Source of the DNA: Cyclina sinensis
Taxonomy: Eukaryota > Mollusca > Bivalvia > Venerida > Veneridae
NCBI GenBank assembly: GCA_012932295.1
Contig: JAAONU010000003.1
Span: forward strand, 31,544,361-31,608,360
Length of the DNA stretch: 64,000 nt
Direction of reading: 5' to 3'
Shown: positions 12,701 to 24,900 of the stretch, in pieces
Numbering within the stretch: the stretch's first letter is position 1
Layout of the letters: each line of letters begins with the position of its first letter
The notes under the pieces: generated by a model
Databases searched by the model: none
Told to the model about the DNA's origin: nothing
Seen by the model: the letters and a program-made list of their open reading frames with translations, nothing else
Made by a program: the position numbers and the translations under genes

Positions 12701-13046
12701 AAGTAATAAATACATTCAAAGAGTTACAGTTGCTGCTGACACTATTGCGGAGATATGCAACAAATTTGATGAAAATATTCACATTAAGCCAAAGAGTGGG
12801 CACCACTCTAAACCTTTAAATGAATTAGATAAAGAACTGATATCTTAGACTCTAAGAAAGATAAGACCTTTTCGTCATACTCCTGGGAGGAAATGTCCTG
12901 GATTTTCAAATATTCCGGCTGTTCCAGTGTGTGCCGAAGAAATGCCGGTAATGAAACAGAGACTTGACCAGATCATAGGAAGACTAACTAGAGGTCTTAC
13001 TGTACAAGTTGCAGAGGATGCAGAGGATGATGACAGTGATGCTTAA

Positions 13047-15600
13047 GATGAATTATATACCTTTCTCTCACACACACATTGTGGTTGGAGGGGAGGCTAT
13101 ATCGGAATCACTTTGTCTAGTCCTGTCCTGATTTTTTCTTTGATATCCTGTGAACATTTTTGCATTTTTGTATTAATATATTTTAATTTACTCTAACATC
13201 CTGAAACCAGAGAAGAAATTAACTTGAAACTTGATTTCATGCCCCTTTTAGACTTAGAAATTTACATTTACACTTTATTATGTCTGACAACCTGAATAAA
13301 AATTCAATCGAACTTTTAAATATGCTTAAAAAGTTCCAAGCTTGAACATCTTTTTTGCTTGTTGATATAGTTTTGCACTCTTTTTTTAAGTAAAAAGTAA
13401 TCTTATATTTTCATTTACTTTAATATTTCTGAATCAATAAAATTGTTTTAGATTGAACAATTAAATCTATGTATACAATGTTGTCTGTTTTTAAGAGTTA
13501 ATTTTCTATATGATTAGGGACATCCATATAATTTAACTTTGTATGAGTTTGCTGTTAACAAAGTGGTGATTTTATAACAGTTGGCTTTAATATGTTTTGT
13601 AAAACCGCTTTGGACTGACAGTAACAGAGCAAAAGATGTTTGTGAAACATGTATGACTGAGAATAAAAAGCAAGTAGTCATGTTACAGTAGTGAGTTACG
13701 ATTTGTTAGCGTTTTAATGATCAGGACTGTTCCTCATCAAACACTAGGACTGTTAGGTAAAGGGTTCTGTAGAAATGGTTGGACAAGCTATTTGTATTCC
13801 AGGCCATGGTGATAATGACCTTTGAACCACTGATCTAAATATCAGTAGGAGTCATAATACACACAAATATTAGGACTGAAGGCCAAATTAATCTCTATTT
13901 ACTTCTAAATAGAAGCATTTTCTGGTTATTTGTTGGACTAGAGGAACACACGGATGGGACACATAGACAGATTGTGAGAAACAATATACCAGCTTTTGGT
14001 TAATGGGGGCAGGGCATTGAATAAAAATGTATTCATGCTCCATTTGAGGTAGATATCTGTATGTACTCGGCTAAGTGTGATTATTAACAGTTACCAGGTA
14101 TTCAAAATTGGGTAAGATCAAAATTCTTCATATTTAACTCTTTTATTCATATAGAGCTTATTTATACATATTAAATACCAATTACACATATATACCCTAA
14201 TACAAGTTGTTATACGTTATTCTTACAATATGTATTGTTATTTATTAACTTAATGAAGCAAACTTTATGTCAACATGGAATTTATATATAAACTATGATT
14301 AGGGTTCTGACAGGTCTTTTAAGATACATATGTGAATGCTCAAATTCATTGTTTCTGTGAATTGCTTCCTTATCTTATTAGAATGACAATTGTAATGATA
14401 TATAACAGTTTCTGTAGTTTCATGGTGCAATGTACAGTAATTGTTAACGGATATACAAATACAAACATTACCATACAACACGTTATGTTTTAGAAAAATG
14501 TATTAAACTAATATGTATTAAATATAGCCATTTTCAAGTACTTTTCTTCTCAATTCCTTTGAAATAGAATTCAGGCACACTGTCTCAGTTAATAAGCATG
14601 TATTAGCAGCTCTTTTAATGATAACATCACCAGCATGTTTTTATAAGTAGGTAATGTTAAATAAATTTTATTACTTACAGTGTTCTTGTTTTCCATCCAT
14701 TTTATATTTATACATGTGATTTGTTTGAATGGGATTTTACACCAGTTTCAACATTTTTGTTTGTCAATCCACATAACAAACTTCCCTGGATATCTAACCA
14801 GTAATTGCTAATCATTGCGCCTGTGACTGACTTCTTTATCCACATGATCTGTTCCAGATCATCCCTGAGACGAAAAGCCATACGACTCGGTGTCAACCAA
14901 GGATTGAACCACCAACTTTTTAATTTACAACTCAACTGATCTTCCTACATGTACAATATAAAGTTCCCTTGAAAGGCCATACATATCTACCTACATGTAC
15001 AATATAAAGTTTCTTTGAACGGCCCTCTGTAAAACAATTCCCTACATACAAGAGTAACTTGATTTATCCCAGATTGTTCTTATTTTTTACCTTTCATAAG
15101 CAACATACTATGTACAACACATATTTCGTCTCCAACAACATAGTATTGTGGATAGGTAGTTCTATACCTAGATACATCCGAAATATAAACACAATTCAAA
15201 ACTCACATGAAAATGTCTATCTAGCTGACAGCATTATATAAATTGTATCAATAAAGATATAAAAGGCAGCTAATATATCAGGTAATGATACCTTATCTTT
15301 CTTAAAACTTTTAAAAACAATGAATGTATGACACTTTGGAAAACACTGCTACTGACAAAAAAATAATCAATTATGACGTGTACACTGCTCGGTCATAGTC
15401 AAAATTAACTCTTACTTTGAAATTAAAGATCGGTCATGAATACTAAGTGCACTGACAAAGAGTCATGAAATTTAATATTTAGATTCCTGTTGACTTATTA
15501 TAAACATTTTAGATTTAAACAAACTTAAACAGTAAACTAGATGGGTGTTCAGTTGAATACTTTTGTCGCCATTTGGTACTCTGTTAGAATAACTAAAAAG
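13047..15600. other. Unassigned spacer between the two convergent pseudogenes
   Basis: AT-rich, with no convincing exon or domain. Short minus-strand ORFs at 14299-14481 and 14708-14935 lack splice or protein-like signals. AATAAA-type hexamers occur downstream of 13046, for example near 13438, but cannot be tied to a transcript. Confidence 0.5.
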
Positions 15601-16440
15601 TAACAAGAGCCTGCTGGAAAAGACAGCATGTTAGTCCAAGTACAACAAGACCTGTCCACCGACAGTATGCTCCACTTTTCTCAGGCTTAGAAGTTTTTTC
15701 CTATATATAAGAATAACCAACATCAAGTGACCCCTGGGGGTGGGGCTAACTGTGACCCCAGGGACATGGGTACCAACAATCTCTGTAGGGGTCTGGCTGG
15801 TGATCAAGTATTCCAAGTTTCAATGGAATATCTTTAACACTTTTTGAGAAATGGACATTAACAAAAAGGTTAACCAAGAAATTTTAAGTTGAAAAAGGGG
15901 CATAACATTGCAAAAATAAATTTTAGGGTTATCTGCTCTTGAGAAATGGTGTTGTCTTAAGTGATACAATTGTAAGCATTACAATTGGAAAGTTTGATGA
16001 AGAAATATTGAGAAATGGCATAGTTATACCCAATGTTAAGTTTTCATGACAAAATCCAAATACAAAAAGGGGCATAATTCAGTCAATTGTGACCTTGACC
16101 TACAGATTTTGGCATCATTACGACTCTGCTGTCGTAAGCAATATAATTTGAGAGTTTGATGACGAAATGTTAAGAAATGGCAAATTTATTGCCAACGTTA
16201 AGTTTTCATGACAAAATCAAAGTACAAAAAGGGGCATAACTCTGTCAAATGTGACACTTACCTAGAGATTTTGGCATCATCCCTACCCTGCTGTCATAAG
16301 CAATACAATTTGAAAGTTTTTTTTATAAGGAAATGTTAAGAAATGGCAAAGTTATAGCCAACGTTAAGTTTTCGTGACGGACCGACAGACAATGCGATCC
16401 CTATGTATCGCCGTTTCTTCAAAAGGGCGACACAAAAAGT
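15600..16440. repeat. Clam-type dispersed tandem element
   Basis: Three degenerate units of about 155-170 bp share gttaagttttcatgac (near 16035, 16195 and 16363), aaaaaggggcataa and attttggcatcat. The block starts near caagagcctgctggaaaaga and ends cgtgacggaccgacagac then cgccgtttcttcaaaagggc. It is non-coding; the mixed-frame ORFs over it are incidental. Confidence 0.65.
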
Positions 16441-16749
16441 ATTGGTACTGTGTTAGAAATAATCCAAAATTCAACTTTTAAAAGTGAGTTCAAGTTATCA
16501 AGTTTGAACTGTATTTCCATTTTATAGAACAAAATGTCCCGACCAAATGCTGTATATCTGTATTGTTCATAGAGTGCTAATATACATTTTAAAAGATTAA
16601 AAAAGATACAAAAAAGAACAATATCATACATTCTGACAGAGAGCATCAATACATAATAAAGGAATTAAAGAATCAATAGTGCCTACTATTTCACCAATTT
16701 AGAAATAACAAAGAATTGCTTTCACAGCATTCAAACTTTACATCTGACT

Positions 16750-17215
16750 GCACCTTGAGTGGTCTATTCATAGTCTATCCTTGGCCTATTCACAGCCAAT
16801 AGTATAACCATTGTCTACCTGTAGTCTGTCTCTGGTCTAATAATTGTCTATCTGTAGTATAACCATACCCTGTCCATGGTCTATCCACAATGTACCTTTT
16901 GTCTACCCTTGGTATACCCAGTGGATTATCCACACTCAATCCTTGGACAGATCATAGTCTACCATTACTCTACCCATAGTCTATCTGTGGTATATCCACA
17001 GTCAATCTTTGGTCAGAACACAGTCTACCATTAGTCAACCCATAATCTATATGTGGTATATCCACAGTCAATCTTTGGTCAGAACACAGTCTACCATTAG
17101 TCAACCCATAGTCTTTATGTGGTATATCCACAGTCAATCTTTGGTCAGCACACAGTCTAAAATTAGTCTACCCATAGTCTATCTGTGGTATATCCACAGT
17201 CAATCCTAGGTTTGA
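16750..17215. repeat. 66-bp tandem array with degenerate left part
   Basis: The phrase gtcaatctttggtcag recurs at 17001, 17067 and 17133, with a variant at 17199, a 66-bp period. The left part (16750-17000) holds looser copies of ggtctatccacagtc. The + frame open over 17009-17209 simply translates the 22-codon period. Confidence 0.85.
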
Positions 17216-18058
17216 TTACTAGTTTGAACTGTTACATGGAAATGTTTAGCTGAAAACATTCATGGCAAGTGCAGTATTCTCTGCAATAGGAGCAGCATTT
17301 GCAGCCTTCAAGGCTATCATCTTTTTGAAAACCAAAGACTGATAATAACTGGTTCCTAATACAAGAAGTAGTATTTTTACAATAAGAAATAATGTCATTA
17401 TTAATACAAGGAAGATTTTTGGCTATGTTTCTTGAACTGTAATAAAGAGTAGCTGTTGAAGGTTGACCACGCCTACCAGCTCTACCAATCTCCTGAAAGT
17501 ATTGAGAGACATTTCTTGGTGGACACACATGTACAACATGTGTAACATTTTCTGGGTCAAAGCCCATACCTAAAAATAGAAGTTGTTAAAATCAGTCTAA
17601 TATGTGGTTCAGGCTTTTTTAATTCTTGCAATGTTTTATCAATAACATACTGGTCTTGACCAGAGCAAATTGCACTGTACATGGCATCATCTATGTTTTT
17701 AGGCTTGAATAAACTATTTAAGTACATTAAAGCGTGGCTCATATAGTGCACAGGAATAAATAAGAGAGTAACTGGAAACTTTTCCCTGTCTTTAAACAAC
17801 TTGTCACAGATTCCATGAGTGACCTCTTCATATTCTGTCTCCACATCTGCTGTTTTCCCCTTATCAAACTTTTCCAGGAAAATATTTTGTCTGTCAGGAC
17901 TGCATTCAATTATGTGGTAACTACTTAAACCTAGTTGTTTTGGTAACATCTTTTTCTGATCAGTTGTTAATGTTCCACTTAAAGCAACAAACGGTACACC
18001 AGGAAAAAAGGCCTTTAAAGTCTTTAGTTCTTTGAAGGCGGTTCTAAATTCTTCTCCC

Positions 18059-19690
18059 CTGTAAATAATTAAAGATCATTAGTCTGAACTGATTGTTTAC
18101 AAACAATCCCTCATTTATTTGATACAAGATCACTTGATTTTGCATATTCTTATATATAGAAAAAATGTGAAAGATGTTTTAACAGCAGAAAAGTGAAATG
18201 TGTCAGTTTTCTTTTAACTAAAATAGGTTATAACGCAGTAGGGTAAAGGTTCGAAACGCAGGTTTTGATTTGAAATCAGTGCAATTTGTGAATTTTGGCA
18301 AGTTTCACAGTGCTTATTTACTATTTATCAGTATAGACAGTTATAACCGTATAATTTTACATGATCAATGTCAGTGAATTTCAAGTACCAGTTTTGTATG
18401 TAGTGATGCCTTTATTGAAAATAACATGTATTTGAAACACAACTATCAAACATGAAGTACAATATGACTATCAAACATGAAGTACATCTATCTGACATAT
18501 GAAATCCACAACTGAACAATCTAAGAAATTAACAGTTGTCTGGTTGCCCTGCAGGAAAAGTTATTCTTGTTCAGCAAAGTAACTTTTCCAAGAAGTTTGT
18601 CAGCGGATATTGGAAAATTGTTTACATTTGATAATAAGAACAAGCAGATATAAATACTAAAGTCATATACTGATTTAAATAGTGAAAGACATATATTTTA
18701 CTGGTGAAAACTTAAATAATTATATCCATAACAAGCTTTTGTTCATGATCATATGTAGAACAAATGTGTTTGGTTGTATGACTAAATCAACTCATATCTG
18801 TACTTTAAGCACATAGCTATCTATTGTTTGTGCAATTTAATCTTAGACTGTTGTGATAGTCCAGAGGTCTGCATCATATTAAACTTTCCACTGACAGGCG
18901 GCGATGGTCCCGTAGGATATTTGTCCAAATAAAAAAGTCAGGGCTCACCCTGGTTGAAAATTTCTTAAAGCCAATTCAGTGGGATTTCTTTTTATTACAT
19001 ACAAAATTTTATCAAAATAGCATGACTTGGGAAAGAAATGCTGAAGCCAATTCATGCTTTCCTGTAGCCAATTTGAAAACAAAAATTAGCAAATGGCTAA
19101 AATGACTAATTGTAGAGTTAGCCCTGCCAGTTTTGGGTTGATTTGTCATTGTCATTACAGCATATATGTAAATCAACGTTTTTGCCTCTATCACAATTCA
19201 CATCACCATTACAAGTAAAAAATAGAAATTACAGGTAAATGAACATGACAATGACCTTTCACATTGGGTTGCACCTAGTATTGCTAACAATAAATTCAGG
19301 GGTTTGTTTGCCAGAGTTTTGGGAACTATATAGCATGTTGAAACAGATTACATAAAGACCGTGCTAGTGTCCAGTTAGCCAAATAGCTCGAGTTTAGAGC
19401 ACTGAATTGGTATTTAAAAAGTGACTGGTTTGATCCACGGCCTGGATGGGAATTTCTTCATGATGACTGATGTTGGACAGTGTGTCTAATGGCCATTTGT
19501 CTCTCACCACTGATCTATAGAAGACAATGTGGGAAACATAGTCAGTATCTTGGGGAGATATTGGTAAATAATATTGGTTAGACATGGTTAGGTGGACAGA
19601 CTACCGAGATATGACCAAAAGATGTTAAAATTGGCATAAAATTCCATACAAAAAAGCCCTAAGACCTAAGTAAAAAAATAATAGATGTAC
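18059..19690 (-). other. Intron of the RecQ-like pseudogene
   Basis: Bounded by donor GTACAT (minus strand, 19690 downward) and acceptor ATTTACAG ending at 18059. It contains a SINE at about 19355-19640. The rest is AT-rich and unassigned. Confidence 0.6.
19355..19660 (+). repeat. tRNA-derived SINE
   Basis: An A box (TAGCTCGAGTTTAGAGC, 19384-19400) and B box (GGTTTGATCC, 19427-19436) have tRNA-like spacing. The body that follows contains gtctaatggccatttgtc and a tail ending near aaaattggcataaaattcc. A related body without a clear head occurs near 26520-26705. Confidence 0.65.
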
Positions 19691-20442
19691 CATTTCTCCA
19701 GGATATGGCACTCATCTATGACAACGGCAACAACATGCTGCTGGATTTCACTCTTAAGGATATCACTTCCTTTCTTTGTGTGCGGGAGTGCTTCTGTATG
19801 GCATAACACTATTGAGAAATCGCCTCTCTTAAGATGATCCATGCTCACATCTGACTGCACTGTATAAGTAACGTCGTGTTCCTCTTCCCCCTGTTCGTCA
19901 TCATAAACACAACCATGATCTTCATCAATATTAGCAGTTATGTCTAGTCTACAACACGTAATGCTGTGTTCTTTCAAAAGCAAACGTTGGTCCTTCTGAA
20001 TTACATTCAAGGGAGATATCACTAAACTACATGTTTGGTAGTATTCTCGCCTAGAATCTGAGGAAGTACGTGGTATAATATACTTTTCCCGTAACCAACA
20101 GGTAGATTTACAATGAGATCACCCTTTTCTCTATGCCAAATAAAGCAAAGCTTCTCGCTGTTTGTCTTTCAAAACAATTTTTTCATCGTATGATCGAAGA
20201 ATGTCGTTGATTTTCTCCATGTTGTTTTACAACAGTGTACATCGGCGTATGAATCGAAGCGTAGGAAAACGGGCATAAAGAGACACGAAATAGTACCATA
20301 AATAATATCTCAGATAAATCATTTAAAATCTTCTTATATAAACTGGTGTACATATTTTCTTTTATATCTTAATTCTCAATCATGAAATGTAATAAAGTTG
20401 TGAATTATTTGCAAAAGTTAATTTTGCCAAGATTCTTGACAT

Positions 20443-20467
20443 TGAGCCAATCGCAGAGGTGTTAGTG
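20443..20467 (-). repeat. Right copy of inverted end motif
   Basis: On the minus strand this reads CACTAACACCTCTG, two variable bases, then ATTGGCTCA, matching 4793-4820. It lies about 220 bp upstream of the RecQ-like start codon. Confidence 0.6.
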
Positions 20468-20499
20468 AAGGTACGGAACGGTACGGCTCTGCGCAGGAG

Positions 20500-20656
20500 A
20501 TTGCTATTCTGCTAGTCTGCTAGTCTGCTTTTTTGCTTGAGTTGTTCGGCTATTCTGCTGGAGTTGTTCTGATATTCAGCTTTAATTGCTGGAGTTGTAC
20601 TGCTATTCTGCTTGAGTTGTTCTGCTGTTTCTTCTAGATATGTTCTGCTATTCTGT
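20500..20656 (+). repeat. Right minisatellite array (gctattctg / ggagttgtt units)
   Basis: Some six to seven imperfect units alternate tgctattctg with gctggagttgttct or gcttgagttgttct. The orientation is the same as the left array at 4685-4770, which is unexpected for terminal inverted repeats but expected if one array was split by an insertion. Confidence 0.75.
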
Positions 20657-21226
20657 TAACTTCACAAAAACATGTTTAGGTTGTCTAATTCTAATCATAT
20701 TCGTTTATTTCAAACAGGAAGATGATTTTTTTTGATTCCAGTAAGTTATCTTTATACTGTACTGTGAATTGTTTTTTCTGTCAGTGTCAATTTTTAAACA
20801 GTGGCGTGTTTTAATTGTCTCTATAGACTTGTAAAGGCATGCCCTATAATCTAGTGATAACAATGCATTATAGCGTTGTTAATTTCGCGGTAACTTCCAC
20901 AACTTCACTATCAGATTTTAATGAAAGTCAAAATTGACCTTTTTTCTCCACCATACTAAATAAAGTTGAAGTTATCTTCTTTAAGTCACAGCTGGCTAAC
21001 CTTTGTGCCAGATCCTTTTTTACCAGGTGTCGTATTTCTGCTTATTCACTATTCTGTATATATCTTGAGTTTCTCTTATTTTGTTGACCCTTAAGCAGAG
21101 AAAGGTGTTCGCTTACACTGAAATAAAATGAGAGGTGGGATGTGTTTGTGGATTTAATCTAGGGAATACCTCCCGAAAGACAAGTGGGCAGTCTGATTAA
21201 ACTTATCTCCTGAAATCCGCTACGCT
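20657..21226. other. Unassigned AT-rich DNA
   Basis: Nothing recognised; no ORF above 60 codons. Confidence 0.5.
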
Positions 21227-21581
21227 ATCTGACGACGGGTCTCTAAAACGTGCTTTCAACAACTTTCTGTACCACTCAGTTGTCGCTGACCAAATCACAT
21301 AAGTACATGATCATCGCCCTAATTGTCGAAGCATTCCGGACATTATATTCTAATTGCTGCGCAATGTAGCAATAGCGTTCTAATAATGGAAAGTGTAAAC
21401 ACCAAACATATTTTACAAAAAAAGGTTATTTTATGTGGCACAGCTTTTCTACCATTTTTTTCTTCGATAGCGGTCATTTGCGACCCTTACTGAAACACGC
21501 TCTCTGATTGCCTGTTTTAAAAATTGTAACTGGGGAAAACCTGTGTTGCTTGTGTACCATTTTTACGGGCCGTCGTCAGAT
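21227..21581. repeat. Possible small inverted-repeat element
   Basis: ATCTGACGACGG at 21227-21238 is matched exactly in reverse complement at 21570-21581, with weaker similarity continuing inwards. The enclosed 330 bp is richer in CG dinucleotides than its surroundings. It could be a MITE; no target duplication is evident. Confidence 0.4.
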
Positions 21582-21594
21582 GTAACATTTTTGT

Positions 21595-21960
21595 TAATCC
21601 CCTTTCGCAAAGCGGGGAGGGGATTATAGGAATCGCCTCCGTCTGTCAGTCCGTCCGTCTGTCTGTCCGTAACACATTCGTGTCTGCTCCATACTTACTA
21701 ATTTTGAATAACTTGGCACAAGTGATCACCATTATGAGACGATGTGCAGAGTGCAATAATTGGGTTGCTACCCTCAAGGTCAAGATCACACTTAAAGATC
21801 AATGTTAAAAAGTCTACATTTCGTGTCCGCTCCAGTAACATTTAAACCGCAGAAATTTTTTTGAAATAACTTGGCACAAGTGATCATCATTCAAGAAGTA
21901 CATATTCATGTCTGCTGCGGAAGGGGATTTAGCTGTCCTTCAGACTGCCTTGTTTAACAT
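21595..21960. repeat. Clam-type dispersed element (gcaaagcggggagggg start)
   Basis: It begins ctttcgcaaagcggggag, then a gtctgtcagtccgtccgtct run, then two degenerate units containing acttggcacaagtgatca. It ends near tgctgcggaaggggattt. Layout and wording are typical of repeats dispersed in bivalve genomes. Confidence 0.6.
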
Positions 21961-24900
21961 AGAGATACATAAGAAAACTGTTTAGTCTAGACTACCTTGC
22001 CGTAAGGCTAAGATGCTGACTTCTTAATTGACATTGTCAAAATAACTCTAACGAACGTGGTCAGATAATGCTCCTTGGACCATTTAAGCCACACTACAGT
22101 GCTCATATATTTAACCTAAAAATACACAAGAAAAAATATATTTAAATTTTTTTGACTGAAATCAGTGGCCCATATCTCTGAAATTTTCTTTATGCATTGT
22201 TCAGAGGACGTGTACTCGAGTGATTCACGGCCACGTTGACCTTTGGAATGTTTGTTTTAGCTCTTAACTTGAGACTGGTTTACCTGTCTAAACACTGTCT
22301 TGATACCTAGTAACATGAGTCTTGTGCTAAAAACCTAAATTATGTTATAATAAGTAAATGTTTGTCCATTTTAAGGATAGGAATGCAGTTTACAGAATAT
22401 GATTCGAAACGCTGTGGTTTTCTATCAGTCTCCCAACATACAAGATTATACATATGAAATGACATAAATGCGTTTACAATTTATTTTTTTATGAATACTC
22501 TGCAGTCCTGTTGCTTGAAATAAATTCTGACTGATTTGCAATTTTAATTTGTAACAGTTAGACAAATCGTTAGAGTAACCATTGTAACGCGGCTGTTTTT
22601 GTGAGACTTGTGACCGATCACTTTAACATCTTTCTATATAGCTAACAAAGCCTTTTAATTTAATAGAAGTTTAAACATCTGCCTATTATTCTGTTTTTGT
22701 GTTGTATGAATACTTTTACCAGCTGTGTTTAAGGGAAAGCGAGTCATTTCTTTGTTGCATTTTAGTCACTAGAGCAAAAATGTACAGCTGGTAACGCTGT
22801 GACTTCTGATTTTAGCGCATGATTTGAGATATTTTCAAGATATTTTCTTAATATATTAGCACATGATTTGATGATATTTAATATCTTTTCGAAAGGTCGT
22901 CGCGATGATTTCTCTTAGTTCGGAAGACAGGAAGAACTTGAAGTAGGAAATTTTGTACAAAAGATACCAAAAGAATATTGGATAACTTATTCAAATGGCT
23001 TCATTTCTCTTTGAATTAGAGACATTTTTCAAAGAATCAGCTTTGACTAAGAAAAGTACATCGTTACAAACTATTTTTTAATTATGTATTTGCATATTTG
23101 TTTATGTTTATTATTTAATGATACCAATTTATGCTTACCAAATTTAAAAAGAAATGTTAGTTTTGAAAAAAAAAACTTTTCGAAAATAATCGCTTTAAAA
23201 AGAAATATCGACACGAAATTCATTATAATCAATTAAAGTTTTGTGTTACAATATTAAATCTCGAGATCAGGCACAAAAAAAAAATTATTAAGTAAAATCT
23301 CAAATGGGTGTAGAATACAACTTGCAGGGATCAATAGAGCTATGATTATGAATATGTTGTTCGTTGCATCAAAATAACTTTTAATGGGATATTTTAAATA
23401 AATGTTTGTCGGGTTTTAAGTTTCAGATGTTTTGCCATTACCAATTCATATGACAAATCTTATTATCAAAATATTATAGGCCATAACTTCTGTCCATTCC
23501 CCACCCCTCCCCCGTTATTTCATCAATGGCACCATGTTACAATTGATTTCCAGCTGTTTTCCAACTGTTTGCTATTCTGAAGTTCAAGAATTCTAACCGA
23601 ATTTAATTAAAAGTGACAGAAAGCACTAAAATTGCTTGTTAGTAATCATAAAAATGCATCATGAGGTTGATGTATGATATTCGTTTAACGCTTTGAAAAC
23701 GCAGTTTGAATTATTTGGGTTTATCTTTTTTATGCAATATAATATATAATAATTATAAACCAGTGAAATAATAAAATAACAAAAAACATCAATAACTAAG
23801 TGCGTCTTAACATATCTTCAAAAGTTTTGTGAGCTTTAGGTCACTGGATACCAAAACAGGAAATAGGCCGGGACAATATTTCTGTTTTTTGAACTGTGAT
23901 ATTTTATCCAATCGGACTTTCGTCATTTTCGACATGTTGTAGGTTGGATATACATTATCCTGATGCAAAACAAACCCGAAATGAAAAAAAAAATCGGTAA
24001 TGCATTTTGAAATATTTATTAACCCTGCAATTGTTGAACTTTAATATTTGAACTAATGAATTCATAAATACCTTAGTATCAACTTAAACAAAAATGATTA
24101 TTATATATTATAAATATTTCATTATAGTGGGGTGCGAAGTTCTGTGGTAAGACTTTGATTTTCAACTCGTGTTTTTACCATACTTTTTATTATAAGGTAA
24201 ATGTTTTCTTATGTTATATAAGCAGCACGTATTTAGGAAAATCTACATACCGCTGAGCCATCCAAGCGTTTAGGTTAAAGTCAATCAACCGAAAAACATT
24301 AAAGTCTGAGGTCCGTTCAATCTGTGCGGTTGTCAGGGAGGTCGATGTAATGCCAGGTGGTCCGAAGTGGTGTACACTATTTATATTACTAGTATTATGC
24401 AACATAATTATTATTTCTAATTTTCAGTTCATATTATCCTCCGAACAAAATATAAAAAAATGAGTGCAACATGTCCAACATGTTTACATGTTCTCGAAAA
24501 ATGAACACAAATAAGAAGATTTAGCTCAGAACAATCTGAAAATCTACGGGCCGATTTGGCTAAAATAGCGACCGTCTTTGTGGACCAATGAAATCTAGCC
24601 AATTCATGTTGAGAGAATTTTTTAAAGGTCAAAAAGCTCTTAATCATCAGCGAGCAGCTGCGCTGAAATAGTGACCCGCTGTGTTGTGTAATGAGATTCA
24701 TCCTATTCAAGACTCTGATTTAGGTACCACTGTTTCCTATATATGTAAAAGAAGAAACAAATCTATAATAAGTTATAATAATATGCTTTCATATAACACT
24801 CGTTTATTAAAGCTGCACACATATGCGCCTTAATTGTTGCTACAAATTAAATGTGATATTCACAGTCATTTTCATTTATCTTGTAGCTGTGGATTTCAGA

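Larger units (their letters stand above)
4886..13046 (+). pseudogene. DUF6589-type protein with N-terminal Cys4 finger (inactivated)
   Basis: Seven exons can be inferred: 4886-5387, 5437-5623, 6234-6417, 9705-9834, 10364-10801, 11471-11646 and 11949-13046. Their phases join (1, 2, 0, 1, 1, 0) and most junctions have good GT/AG sites. Exon 1 has CxxC at residues 14-17 and 63-66, resembling a ZAD-type treble clef. Later exons carry RLNKLGLVLS, TGDNLDIY, GGD-stop-LTRVRLNEA, EMWHTKQDLLE, KEGDLNR and NTKGGKGQN, in the order I expect of DUF6589 proteins. Lesions are a LINE at the exon 3 donor, TAG at 11518-11520 where the family has Gln, frameshifts near 12098, 12148, 12272 and 12553, and TAG at 12846-12848. 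Intron 1 would be only 49 bp. The function of the intact protein is unknown to me; a transposase role is inferred from the paired helicase and end motifs. Confidence 0.75.
17232..20220 (-). pseudogene. RecQ-like DNA helicase (inactivated)
   Basis: Exon 1 is 20220-19691 and exon 2 is 18058-17232. The junction joins ...ILEKW to GEEFRTAFKE in phase, with donor GTACAT and acceptor ATTTACAG. Helicase motifs in order: motif I (LPVGYGKS, near 20085), motif Ia/Ib region with SPLNVIQKDQ, motif II (VVIDECHILEKW), motif III (VALSGTLT), the FGMG-type segment now broken, and motif VI (QEIGRAGRRGQ). A Cys-rich tail (CKCCSYC...CTCHEC) resembles a RecQ zinc region. Family role: ATP-driven 3'-5' unwinding. 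Lesions: a frameshift near 20150, a second near 20030, and one extra base near 17568 just before MGFDPENV. It is shorter than cellular RecQ and lacks obvious RQC and HRDC domains, which fits element-borne RecQ-like genes. It faces the DUF6589-type gene tail to tail. Confidence 0.8.
4771..20500. mobile_element. Candidate 15.7-kb DUF6589/RecQ two-gene mobile element (dead)
   Basis: Seen: two multi-exon pseudogenes point towards each other (+ strand 4886-13046, - strand 17232-20220). Outside each start codon lies an inverted copy of one motif: 4793-4820 on + and 20443-20467 on -, sharing CACCTCTG and ATTGGCTCA. Beyond these are same-orientation minisatellite arrays at 4685-4770 and 20500-20656. 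Known: I recall DUF6589 (PF20231) as a domain of unknown function in patchily distributed animal and fungal proteins, and some DNA transposons such as helicase-encoding Academ lineages carry a helicase. Inferred: the interval is one decayed transposon that inserted into a minisatellite. The exact termini and target-site duplication cannot be read because the flanks are themselves repeats. An alternative is two unrelated host-gene relics that are neighbours by chance. Confidence 0.5.

Noticed and set aside
16989..17215. 66-residue + ORF with repeated MWYIHSQSLV units
   Set aside because: Product of the 66-bp tandem period.
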